From Paratrimastix pyriformis (Eukaryota; Preaxostyla; Paratrimastigidae), in the NCBI GenBank assembly GCA_027972325.1, contig JAPMOS010000052.1:85001-105000 (forward strand): DNA of 20,000 nt. The letters are read 5' to 3'. Below the pieces are notes generated by a model. That model saw only the letters and a program-made list of their open reading frames with translations. It was not told the origin of the DNA and did not search any database. Position 1 is the first letter of the stretch; every line of letters starts with the position of its first letter. Positions 1 through 12,900 of the stretch are shown in pieces. The position numbers were made by a program, and so were the translations under genes.

Positions 1-269
<269 letters not shown>

Positions 270-306
270 ATCGTTCATGTTCTCCATCATCACTCTCTCC
301 CGTTAG

Positions 307-989
307 ATGGCGGCGAGGGCCCCGGGCCTGAGGCGGTTGCCCATTGGGATGCCGCCGCCGCGACCGACGCTGATGCCCTTGATGGTGCCGCCGCCCCGTT
401 CCCCGAGCCCCAACCACAGCAGGCCGATGTTGATGTTGATGGTGGTGGTGATGATCCCCAACCGCCATCATGCCCCGCCGACCCAATCCATCCATCAGCC
501 CAACCGCTCGACAGCCAAGGTGATGATGATGTTGATGGCGCCGGGGGCGCAGTTGGCCCTGGTGCTGTCGACGTCAATGTCGTCCCGACCCCCCGCGGTG
601 CCGACGGCGCCCTGCTGCCGCGGCCCCACGTCCGCCTGCTCGACCAGTGGGCCCATATCGCCACCCCGGCCTCGCCCGCACACACCTCGCGTAGTGTGCG
701 GTCACACGGGCCGGAATCATCATGCAGCTGCCGCCATCATGGTGGGACTACCCCCCGGGGCGATAGCCACAGTCCGGATGACGCGGAGGGCCGGTCGGAG
801 TCACCCCCGCAGGGCAGCCGGGCATCGTACCGGTCGCATCACCACCACTCGCGGCACCATCATCACCACCACCACCATCACTCCTCCCACCATTCCCACT
901 CGCATCGGCCGCCCCTTCCGCCGCCGCAACCCGCCGCCGCCGCCCCGGCGGCCCCGGGGGGGCGGGGGTTGCTGGCGGGGGGGAGGTGA
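307..989 (+). CDS. 3' part of an unrecognised gene: acidic, then His/Ser-rich low-complexity protein (partial, exon limits uncertain)
   Basis: An open frame runs about 226 codons from a likely acceptor (pyrimidine tract then TTAG, ending at 306) to a TGA at 987-989. Its GC-rich third positions and mixed composition look more coding than the overlapping frames. The first half is acidic (for example ADVDVDGGGDDP and SQGDDDVDGAGG), with a more ordered-looking stretch LLPRPHVRLLDQWAHIATP around 620-675. The second half is Ser/Arg-rich, then has a His run (about 840-900) and a Pro/Ala tail. No domain is recognised. The 5' end lies outside the window. From about 782 to 1051 another frame is open and ends in a second acidic tail (NGDADGGDDDDVGGAEDAK), so the last part may be read differently after splicing. 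No function is proposed. Confidence 0.4.
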
Positions 990-1080
990 ACGGGGATGCT
1001 GATGGCGGTGATGATGATGACGTGGGGGGCGCAGAAGATGCGAAGTGATTCGAACAAGATTCCCTCTTTTTCTCTCGTGG

Positions 1081-1458
1081 CCTCCATCCCCCCCCCACTG
1101 TCTCCACCCCCGGTTTTCCCTGCAGGTTTTTTTTTTTTTCCTACTGCTCCCCCCTCCCTCCCTCCCTCCCTCCCTCCCTCCCTCCCTCCCTCTCGCACTT
1201 GGCCAACAACCCCGTTCTTCTTTCTCGGCGGCCGGGTTGCGCGTCTGGGTTCGTCGCTGCTCCTCGATGACCTATAATTTTTTTTTCGTCGCCGCGTTTC
1301 GGCTCGTCTCTGTTTGCGTTTGTTTTTTTCACTCGAGCCAGAAAACCTCTTGCCGCATGGGTCGTACGATGGGGTCGAGTGAGATGAGTTGTGGCTGCTG
1401 GGAGAGAGAGAGATGACTGATGCGAGTGAGTGATTGGGGGGGGGGGGGGGGGGGGGGG
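1081..1458. repeat. Non-coding low-complexity tracts: poly-T, (CCCT)n, poly-G
   Basis: This stretch holds a T-run near 1127-1138, a (CCCT)n pyrimidine array at about 1148-1193, short T-runs near 1278 and 1323, and an unbroken run of 23 G at 1436-1458. No credible gene is seen here. The (CCCT)n array is open in several frames only because of its composition. The poly-G run and the pyrimidine array could adopt quadruplex or triplex structures, but that is inference. Confidence 0.85.
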
Positions 1459-1795
1459 ATGTGAGGTGAATAGTTCTCTCTTTCTTCGTAACGTTTTTGT
1501 TGACCGCTCACGACCACGGGTCAGACTATCCCATTGGACGCCGGAAATTTGAGTTGCTCTGCGTATTCGAATCTGAGCATCCGCAACAGTTGGACATCAT
1601 GCAAAACTTTGCGAGCACGAGGCAAAAACAAAATCCATCAAATTTGAAAAACCACAGAGCATGCTGGCCTATTTGGCGAGGATGCACCTTCAAAAGTGGC
1701 TTGCGTCCAATGCAAGCCTTGCGGAAGACGCGGCCCGCGCAACAGTTTCTGGAATTGGCGGACCGCGCCGTCTCGAAATTGGAGTGGGCAATTCT
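1459..1795. other. Intergenic region upstream of receptor gene A
   Basis: Moderate-GC unique sequence lies between the poly-G run and the block conserved upstream of gene A. Open frames on both strands here are short, and none resembles a known family. The corresponding region upstream of gene B is unrelated in sequence, so the duplication shared by A and B begins only at about 1796. No TATA box or other clear promoter element is seen. Confidence 0.6.
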
Positions 1796-1889
1796 GGGTG
1801 GGCCCCCGCTGTCGTCTATTCCCCCACGCATCGGAGACTCGTGAAACACTCCAAAAAACCTCTATCCAATTTCTCTCACACTCTCGCTG
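1796..1889 (+). promoter_or_regulatory. Conserved proximal promoter / 5' leader of gene A
   Basis: A block of about 52 bp (1796-1848) is shared, with a few substitutions, with the sequence upstream of gene B. It contains GTGGGCCCCC, then TATTCCCC, then CACGCATCGGAGAC. Similarity to gene B begins sharply at this block and is patchy over the next 41 bp up to the ATG at 1890, ending in the shared CTCTCGCTG just before the start codon. The GGGCCC core is palindromic. This is probably the core promoter and transcription start region, inferred from conservation and position only. Confidence 0.5.
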
Positions 1890-4800
1890 ATGCTCCAGCG
1901 AAAAGCCTCTTTTGTCACGCTGGTTTTTGCGCTACTGGCCTTCGGCCAGGCCTGGAAGTGCTCAGACCAGGCACAGCCCATCGATCTGGTTGCCGCCCCG
2001 GGTGCAATATATGAGGCCGATGGCATGTACCCTGCCGATATGGGCTGCCAATGGCGGGTCCATCCGAGTGGCATGGATCCCTACGCGACCCTTGTGATCG
2101 CCTTCTCGTCTGTCATCGCATCATCTGGCGTTTTCTCTATTGTTGTCTTTCGCCCTCAGGACCTTCAACCTTGCTCTTGGCGACCATCTCTACATCTGGG
2201 ACGGCGTCGATCCCGTCGGGCCGGCAACATACGACCTGACCGGGACCTCCATCCCGGACCCCATCCAGACTACCGGCCAGGCCTTCTTCATGGAGTTCGT
2301 GAGCGACCATAACTGGCAGGCACTTGGCTTTGAGGCGTCCGTACGATTCCGTTGTCGTTATTGGTGTCTGATGATCCGCTCCATTCAGGACCTACTCGAT
2401 TGTTCCGCCTCCCCCGCCTTGCGACCCCGGGTGGTACGCCTACCCCGGATGCCAAGTTCAGGGTCCGTCCCGTAGTGCCCTGGGGTCAGAGCCACATCAC
2501 CCATTTTTTTTCCATGTGGTTTTTTTTCGTCCAGTTCCCGACTTCCTCGTGACCAGCTATGCCTGGGGATCCCCCAGTTCCATCTATCTCTTCTCGGGTG
2601 GCGTCCTGACCCCTCAAGTGGATGTTACCGGCCCAATCGTCTGTCGGCCCTCATTTGATCCACATCCTCCTCAACTACCCCGTATTTTTCAACAGGGTGT
2701 CTCAGTCAAGATGGCAGGCCCCGAAAAGGTGATCTACACCACCATCGATGGCAACCAGATCATCATGTGCGACTACCCCTCCTTCACCGGCTGCTCGACC
2801 CTCTTCACCGCAGAAACCGGGGGTATTCTGACCTTCTTGGAGTACGATGAGACCAATGTCTGTCATTTGCACCCTCCTGCTGCAACCCACGACCCCGTGA
2901 GACTCTCCTTCACCACGTCAACTCCCTTTGGGTTCCGGCGGCGCTTGCTCGGTGCAGGAACTTGTGATTGCCGTTGACCAATTGACCAGCCAGATCTTCA
3001 TCATCGACCCGACGGGCACCATCCCGACTCAGACCTTCACTATGTCCTTCTACCGCCTGATTGGCCTGGCCGTCGACACTGAGAACCGCAAGATCTACTT
3101 CAGCAGCCAGAGCCCCGCCCAGATTTGGTCCGTCCCGTCCCGCAAAAAAACCTGTCCCTTCTCTCGACTGCCCCGCCTCCCACTCACTTCGACGGTTGGT
3201 TTCTCTCGACAGGGTGATGAATTACGACGGGACTGGCCTGACTGCACTCACCCCGGACTTGGGCTACTTCTTGATGTATGGCCTTGTCCTGAACCGGAAC
3301 CTCGGCGTGCTCATCTTCGTCAACTCCTACACTGGGGAGTTCTTCATGGTCTGTTCGGGTTTTGTCAATGACAAAATGACTGCTCTGTTTGTGTCATCAC
3401 ACTCATCCTTTCGTCCGTCCCCGCAACTTGGTGGTGTTTAGATGAACACCGACGGTACCGACATGCACCCGTGGAGCAGCATGAACGCCTACGCAATGTC
3501 GTATATGACCCTGGTGGAGCAGACCTCAGGCACATGGCTTCTTTGGTCCAACGAGTTTGGTGAGATCCACGCCGCGCCCATGCTGCCCGATGCCGAGCCT
3601 TACCTGGTGGCCAGCGGGCTCCAATGGGCCTTTGAGATTGCCCCTCTGCTCTGTCTGTTGCCTCGCCACTGCCCCCGCCAAATCTTCATAACCGTCACCA
3701 TCAATCCATCATCATCATCATCATATCATCATCGCCACATATCATCACCACCACCGTCATCACCACCACCACCGTCATCACCACCACCACCGTCATCACC
3801 ACCACCACCGTCATCATCACCACCACCGTCATCATCACCACCACCGTCATCATCACCACCACCGTCATCACCACCACCGTCATCCAATCAGCAGAACGAA
3901 CTCACCATTGTCATCCACCACCACCACCACCACCCCCCCCCCCGAACCAATCAACAGTCGGCAGCTGTGGCGAAGACGACCTGTGCAGCGGCCACGGCCA
4001 GTGCACCGGCGACGGCTGCCACTGCGACCCCGGCTGGATGGGCACCGACTGCTCCGTGGGTATGCAGCCCCTGGAGTGCCCCAATGGCTGCTCGGGCCAC
4101 GGCACTTGCAACCAGTGGACTGGCTACTGCACGTGCGACCCCGGCTATGAGCAGCCCGACTGCCACCCGGCTTTCAGTCCGTCCTTCGTGTTGGCGCATG
4201 TATGATGATCGTGCTCTGTGGTCAGTGAGTGGGCTTTCAGTCCGTCGGTCATGTGGCCTGCTTGTTTGTGGGTGGTGCTTGTGATGACAGGGGACTGACA
4301 GCTCTCCCTCCAATTTGGTTTTGAACACATAGTCACTCCCTCTGATCACGCCCTCACATTCTTCCTCTCTCCACCACCACCAACCCACCACACCCCATAG
4401 CCCCCGTGATCTGCCCCGCCCAGTACTTCTTCCCGGCCACCTACACCACGGCCGAGGTGGTTGGCGATGAGCTCCAGCTGCTGACCCACGGCTACAACAT
4501 CAGCAAGTACGTCATCGCGCGCGGGCCTCCTCCCGAGCAGACCAACCCCCACTGCATCCTGCCGCCTGTCCTGAACCAGCCCGACCCCTCGGATCTCTGC
4601 ATCATCGATATGTCCACCTCGGTGCTCATCTCCGAGCTGGCCCTGTGCCCCGACGTCGTCGTCACCACCGTCGACAATGGCGCTACCACCCTGGAGTCTG
4701 CAATGCCCTTCCATCCATCCCTCGTTGGTGGGGGGGGAATGCCAATGACTGACGTATGGCGTCCCCCGCGGACCACCACTGACTTTCCCTTCACCCTCCT

Positions 4801-6813
4801 CACCCCAGGTACTCCATCCCGATGCACGTTCTGTCGATGGTTCGCACGGGCATTGACCCCAACGGCGAGCCCGTCATTGGGTGGCGCTACCAGAGCATGG
4901 ACATCCTCCTGATCCAGGTCCCCCTCCCCGCCTGGCCAGTCATCATCTTCCAGCCATCATCATCATCATCGTCCAATCATCACCCAGTCACATCTTCCAA
5001 TCACCATAATCACCCTGGTCATATCATCATCGTCCTGGTCATATCAGCATCAGTGCCTCAACACGCCTCCCACGACATATTCTCATTCTGCTTCTTCTTT
5101 CCGCACCACCCACCGACAGACGATTGCCCTCAACCTGAGCACCAGCGTGCACGTGATGCACCTGGTCAACTACACGAGTCTCGAGAAGGGCGACTCGTTC
5201 TTCGACCACAGCAACGCCGACTTCACCTTCCACTTCACCACCTGGACCAACCAGCACTACACCCAGACTGGGCTGCCCTTCCTGAGCTCCTACCCGCCCG
5301 CCCTCGACCCGGCCATGATCTCCATTGTCCCCGACCCAGCCGCCGACGACTGCGCCGACCCGGTGCGGTTCTGCGCCCATGGCTTTGTGATGACCATTGT
5401 CGGCCTGCAGTCACCCTGCCAGGTGGCCGGCCGGTTCATCATCGGCGAGCATGTCGAATGCTCCGACCCGGCGCTGTGCCCCCGCGATGCGGGCGGTGAC
5501 TTCTTCGGCATCTTCGACATCGACCCCGGCACGTGCGATGTGGCCCTGGTCAACATCACCGTCACGGGCCAACTCTGGGTCGACATGACTGACCAGGTCT
5601 GCCTTGCTGCCCCCATGGTGGCGATGCTCGCCCCTGTCAATGGCCTCTGCGTTGGTAATGGTGGCGACGTGCGTTCTTGTCAATGGTTTCTCACGACGAT
5701 ACAACGGGTCGTCTGGGCTGGGTTGGGCGTTACAGGGCACTGCCATCGCCTGGGGCCGGCGCGCCTCGGTTCTGGGGCAGCTCTCGGCCCAGAGCATCCT
5801 GGCGGCCTCCAACATGGCCTACCTGCGGGTGTGCACGCTGCCCCATGTGGGCACGGCCTGCCCTGAGGGCAGCTACCAGATCCTGATCACCGACAACGTC
5901 ATGGGCCCTCTGGCCGTCCAACTTGCGTCCGTCCCATCACCATCCCCCCACCCGCCATCCGCCACCTCGAAAACGCTGCCCTTCTGACCACCTTTCCCTC
6001 CATTTTCCCATCCCTTTCCCTCCACCCATTCCATCCATATTCCCATCCCTTTCCATCAGGGGCATCTTCACCCACGACACCATGAACTACAACCTGTCGA
6101 TGGTCTACGACCTGCTGGCCTTCCATTACGCCCTGGCGGTGGACACCAACCCCAACCTGATCACCGAGCTTCAGTTCGATGCCCACTGGAACGGCTTCGT
6201 GCCCGGCCACATCTCCGAGTCCGCCTACCAGGCCAAGCTGCGCTCGAAGCTGCGCGGCCCCAAGGCGCGCACCGTCACCTGGTGGAACCGCTCCCCGATG
6301 GCCGCCACTAATGGGGCCGGCGAGGAGGACCAGGGCCCGCTGGTGATTGAGAGCCCCGTCGACTACTCCGTTCGCATCACCATGAACGGTGGCGCTGGTC
6401 TGTGGTTGTTGTCGGTGATGGAGCCAAGCCTCCATCCTGGCCCCCAGAACGAGCCCAAACACCGACAAAACACTTGACACAACCCACCGAATCCCGTCAT
6501 GTCTCTCTCGGTCACCACCTCCATCCCGTTTCTCACTTTCTTTCGCTCTTCTCCTCTTCCACACCCACTCGACCCGACAGTGGATCCGCTTCCCTCTCCC
6601 CCGACCCCCGTCACCCCTGGTGGGCTGCCCGCCTCGACTGTGGCCGCCATCAGTGTCGGCAGCGTTGTGGGCGTGTTTGCCATTGTCGGCGCTGTGGCCA
6701 CGACCCTTGTCGTCACCCGTCGGATGCGCGCCCGCGCCCAGGCCAAGGGTACCAAGGGGGCCAAGCAGACCCCCGTGCCTCAGCCTCCTCAGGCCGAGCA
6801 CAAGGACTCGTGA
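1890..6813 (+). CDS. Receptor gene A: CUB / YWTD-propeller / EGF / single-pass membrane protein, 15 exons
   Basis: Exons: 1890-2107, 2160-2336, 2389-2462, 2535-2638, 2696-2857, 2958-3127, 3213-3348, 3442-3652, 3958-4176, 4401-4695, 4809-4917, 5120-5635, 5736-5926, 6060-6397, 6581-6813. All phases agree and give 1050 residues and one stop. Every junction matches gene B. Residues 1-21 form a signal peptide (MLQRKASF, then a hydrophobic core ending FGQA). A CUB-like domain spans about 23-133 (YPADMGCQWRV, LGDHLYIWDG, GFEATYSI). LDL-receptor class B (YWTD-type) propeller repeats span about 155-417 (GLAVDTENRKIYF, VMNYDGTGLTAL). Two EGF-like modules span 418-490 (CSGHGQC, CSGHGTC). A Cys-bearing ectodomain of unknown fold spans 491-975. 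A Pro-rich stalk follows, then a transmembrane helix at about 996-1019 (VGVFAIVGAVATTLVV) and a basic tail of about 30 residues (TRRMRARAQAK). It is probably a plasma-membrane adhesion or uptake receptor. The ligand is unknown. No defect is visible. Confidence 0.88.
3690..3957 (+). repeat. CAC/CAT repeat filling intron 8 of gene A
   Basis: Within intron 8 (3653-3957) the sense strand carries CATCAT runs, then units of CCGTCATCACCACCACCA (18 nt) that change to CCGTCATCATCACCA (15 nt), then a CAC/C run. The equivalent intron of gene B carries a different repeat (GGATGATGATGATC on the + strand, 501 bp intron). The repeats therefore arose or were replaced after the duplication, while flanking exons stayed collinear. 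Confidence 0.9.
4950..5045 (+). repeat. Imperfect CAT repeat in intron 11 of gene A
   Basis: Intron 11 (4918-5119) contains a degenerate ATCATC-rich stretch with CCAATCATC interruptions. Gene B intron 11 (11595-11764) lacks this repeat and instead carries a long poly-G run on the + strand. The first 20 or so bases of the intron are alike in both genes. Confidence 0.75.
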
Positions 6814-7096
6814 GGAGGAGTCTTTTGGGGGGGGCGGGTGTATATTTCGCTTGATGTGACTTGGGGCTTTTGATTTGTTTTTGATTTGTGTTCTTTCCCC
6901 CCAAAATCCTGTTTCGTTCCCTCCTTTGTGATGTTGTTCATATTTACAGTTAACCTGTTGAGTGAATGGTTTGTTCTTCATTTTTTTGGTTTTGTCGAGT
7001 CTCTTTGTTTTTTCGGTTTCCCCTCGGCACATGCTCCAATGTGTACAGTTTCCCTCGGCTCCACTCGCATTTCCCTTTGTCGAATACGAGTGACGG
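6814..7096 (+). promoter_or_regulatory. 3' flank of gene A with a conserved element at its distal end
   Basis: The region after the stop is T-rich, with runs of G and T and no clear AATAAA. A 21-bp stretch at 7076-7096, containing GTCGAATACGAGTGAC, is present without a mismatch in inverted orientation at 9668-9688, in the 3' flank of gene B. Both copies have TACAGTTT about 25-40 bases upstream. It lies 263 bp past the stop in A and 231 bp past it in B. It may be part of the 3' UTR, a 3'-end processing site, or simply the edge of the duplicated segment. Confidence 0.45.
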
Positions 7097-7206
7097 ATCC
7101 CATCCTTTCAGAGTCCAAGGTTGGGGATTCCAGCCAGTCATGCCTGGTGGTGCGAGCGGCAAACAGCCAGGAAGAAAGCGCCCGACACACGATTGCTTCG
7201 TAGGTG

Positions 7207-7290
7207 TGGTGATGATGGTGGTTGGTTGATGGTGGTTGGTTGATGGTGGTTGGCTGATGGTGGTTGGCTGATGGTGGTTGGCTGATGAAT
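7207..7290 (+). repeat. 14-nt minisatellite (GGTTGGCTGATGGT)n
   Basis: About five tandem copies of a 14-nt unit: the first two read GGTTGGTTGATGGT and the later ones GGTTGGCTGATGGT. It lies in the spacer between genes A and B, next to a (GAT)n array. No coding potential is proposed. Confidence 0.9.
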
Positions 7291-7311
7291 GCGAATATAA
7301 CCTCGTCTCTC

Positions 7312-7657
<346 letters not shown>

Positions 7658-7660
7658 GAT

Positions 7661-9636
<1,976 letters not shown>

Positions 9637-9918
9637 ACCGGCTAACCCAAACCGACTGGTGGAAGTTCCGTCACTCGTATTCGACAAATGAAAACACGAG
9701 TATCTGGGCGGAAAAAAACTGTATAATGTGAAGGGTGGACCAGAGGCCACGGAATAAATAGGATGAAAGAGGAAAAGTGGCAGTCAAGAGATTAACAACC
9801 GAATTCGGAAAGGGGGAGAGGGAAATGGGAAAACAACGGGATTGAATCAGAGAGAGAGGCACTCAAATCAACAAGCAATCGAAATATCGACACATCCCAC
9901 AAAACGGGCTCTCTCTCC
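9637..9918 (-). promoter_or_regulatory. 3' flank of gene B with the element shared with gene A
   Basis: This non-coding stretch lies downstream of the gene B stop. At 9668-9688 it carries the inverted copy of the 21-bp element found at 7076-7096, and similarity to the gene A flank continues weakly toward the gene (TACAGTTT is shared). Beyond the element, toward the GAT array, no similarity to gene A is seen, so the duplicated segment ends here. No polyadenylation hexamer is recognised. Confidence 0.45.
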
Positions 9919-12900
9919 TCACGCGTCCTTGTGCTCGCCGGCCTGAGGTGGCTGGGGCACGGGAGTCTGCTTGGCCGCCTTGGCAGCCTTGGCCTGGGCG
10001 CGGGCGCGCAGGCGCCGGGTGACGACAAGGGCCGTGGCCACCGCGCCGACGATAGCGAACACGCCCACTACGCTGCCTGCGCTGATGGCGGCCACGGTCA
10101 TGGCGGGCATCCCGGCAGGAGTGACGGGGGTCGGGGGCGTGGGAAGCGGGTCCACTGTCGGGTTGGGTGGGTGGGTGGGTGGGTAGTGGGCGGGAGGAGA
10201 AAAACGTGATTCACGAAGGAGCGCACGATGTCGATTTTTGGATTGTGTGGTGTGGTTGCGTACGATTTGTCGGTGCAAGATGGTGTTTGTGAAGACTTCC
10301 ACCGGGCAGCGGACGGACCCGTGCCGCCAGTCAGGGTGAGGCGAACGGAGTAGTCGACGGGGCTCTCGACCACCAGCGGGCCCTGGTCCTCGCCGGCCCC
10401 ATTAGTGGCGGCCATCGGGGAGCGGTTCCACCAGGTGACGGTGCGCGCCTTGGGGCCGCGCAGCTTCGAGCGCAGCTTGGCCTGGAAGGCGGACTCGGAG
10501 ATGTGGCCGGGCACGAAGCCGTTCCAGTGGGCATCGAACTGAAGCTCGGTGATCAGGTTGGGGTTGGTGTCCACCGCCAGGGCGTAGTGGAAGGCCAGCA
10601 GGTCGAAGATCATCGACAGGTTGTAGTTCATGGTGTCGTGGGTGAAGATACCCCTGATGGAAAGGGATGGGAATGTGGATGGAACGAGTGGATGGGGTGA
10701 GTGGAGAGGGCCGGAACCAAAAGAGGTTGGCTTCAAAGAGAGAACGGGGCAAGAGGGAGGGAATGATCGTGTGATAAGACGGACGCAAGCTCAATGGCCA
10801 GGGGGCTCATGTCGTTGTCGGTGATCAGGATCTGGTAGCTGCCCTCAGGGCAGGCCGTGCCCACATGGGGCAGCGTGCACACCCGCAGGTAGGCCATGTT
10901 GGCGGCCGCCAGGATGCTCTGGGCCGAGAGCTGCCCCAGAACCGAGGCGCGCCGGCCCCAGGCGATGGCAGTGCCCTGTAACGCCCAACCCAGCCCAGAC
11001 GACCCGTTGTATCGTCGTGAGAAACCATCGACAAGAACAGGGGCACGTCGCCACCATTACCAACGCAGAGGCCATGACAGGGGCGAGCATCGCCACCATG
11101 GGGGCAGCAAGGCAGACCTGGTCAGTCATGTCGACCCAGAGTTGGCCCGTGACGGTGATGTTGACCAGGGCCACATCGCACGTGCCGGGGTCGATGTCGA
11201 AGATGCCGAAGAAGTCACCGCCCGCATCGCGGGGGCACAGCGCCGGGTCGGAGCATTCGACATGCTCGCCGATGATGAACTGGCCGGCCACCTGGCAGGG
11301 TGACTGCAGGCCGACAATGGTCATGACGAAGCCATGGGCGCAGAACCGCACCGGGTCGGCGCAGTCGTCGGCGGCCGGGTCGGGGACAATGGAGATCATG
11401 GCCGGGTCGAGGGCGGGCGGGTAGGAGCTCAGGAAGGGCAGCCCAGTCTGGGTGTAGTGCTGGTTGGTCCAGGTGGTGAAGTGGAAGGTGAAGTCGGCGT
11501 TGCTGTGGTCGAAGAACGAGTCGCCCTTCTCGAGGCTCGTGTAGTTGACCAGGTGCATCACGTGCACGCTGGTGGTCAGGTTGAGGGCGATTGTCTATCG
11601 TCGGGAAGGGGCGGGGGTGCGGGTGGGTGGGGGGGGGGGGGGGGGGGGTGTGACGCGGAAAGAGAACACGAATGAGCGGCGGGGCCTTGTTTGGCCACGA
11701 TGCTGCTGATTGGCGATGCTCATGATTGGCAAAGGTGGGGGCAGGGCCAGGCGGGGAGGGGGACCTGGATCAGGAGGATGTCCATGCTCTGGTAGCGCCA
11801 CCCAATGACGGGCACGCCCTCGGGGTCAATGCCCGTGCGAACCATCGACAGGACATGCATCGGGATGGAGTACCTGTTGAGATGAGATGAGATGGGTGTG
11901 GCCGGGGTGTGTGGAAAAAAACAGGTCAGCGGTGAGCCGAGGGACGTCGTCAACGGGTTGGATGCCATAATTGCAATGGCCCGCATCCCCAACAGTGCCA
12001 CACGCGGGGGATGGATGGGAAGGGCATTGCTGCAGACTCGAGGGTGGTGGCGCCATTGTCGACGGTGGTGACGACGACGTCGGGGCACAGGGCCAGCTCG
12101 GAGATGAGCACCGAGGTTGACATGTCGATGATGCAGAGATCCGAGGGGTCGGGCTGGTTCAGGACAGGCGGCAGGATGCAGTGGGGGTTGGTCTGCTCGG
12201 GAGGAGGCCCGCGCGCGATGACGTACTTGCTGATGTTGTAGCCGTGAGTCAGCAGCTGGAGCTCATCGCCAACCACCTCGGCCGTGGTGTAGGTGGCCGG
12301 GAAGAAGTACTGGGCAGGGCAGATCACGGGGCCTGCAGGGAATGGGTTAGCAGGTTGGCGAGGGGATGGGTTTTGGTGTGGTGGTGGACAGAGGAGAGGG
12401 GTCATTAGCGTCATCAGAGTGTCGTTGTCTTTCACAGACAACTGGAGGGAGTGTCTTTACATCACAACACCCCCCAAAACGCAGGCCATACGAACGACGG
12501 ACGACCAAATTGAAGGGAGTGCTGCCTGTCCCCTGACATCACAAGCACCACCCACAAACAAGCAGGCCACATGAAGGACGGACTGAAAGCCGGGTGGCAG
12601 TCGGGCTGCTCAAAGCCGGGATCGCACGTGCAATAGCCAGTGTACTCGTTGCAAGTGCCGTGGCCCGAGCAGTTATTGGGGCACTCCAGAGGCTGCATAC
12701 CCACCGAGCAGTCGGGGCCCATCCAGCCCAGCTCGCAATGGCAACCGTCGCCGGTGCACACACCGTGGCCGTTGCACAGGTCGTCTTCGCCACAGTCGCC
12801 AACTTTGATTGGTTCGGGGGGGTGGATGTTGATGGTGAGACAGATGATGATGGTGATGGTGATGATCGGATGATGATGATGGTGATGGTGATGATCGGAT

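Noticed and set aside
5899-7032. Long minus-strand open frame across the end of gene A
   Set aside because: It is antisense to exons 14 and 15 whose phase, domain content and conservation with gene B are clear. It is a compositional shadow.
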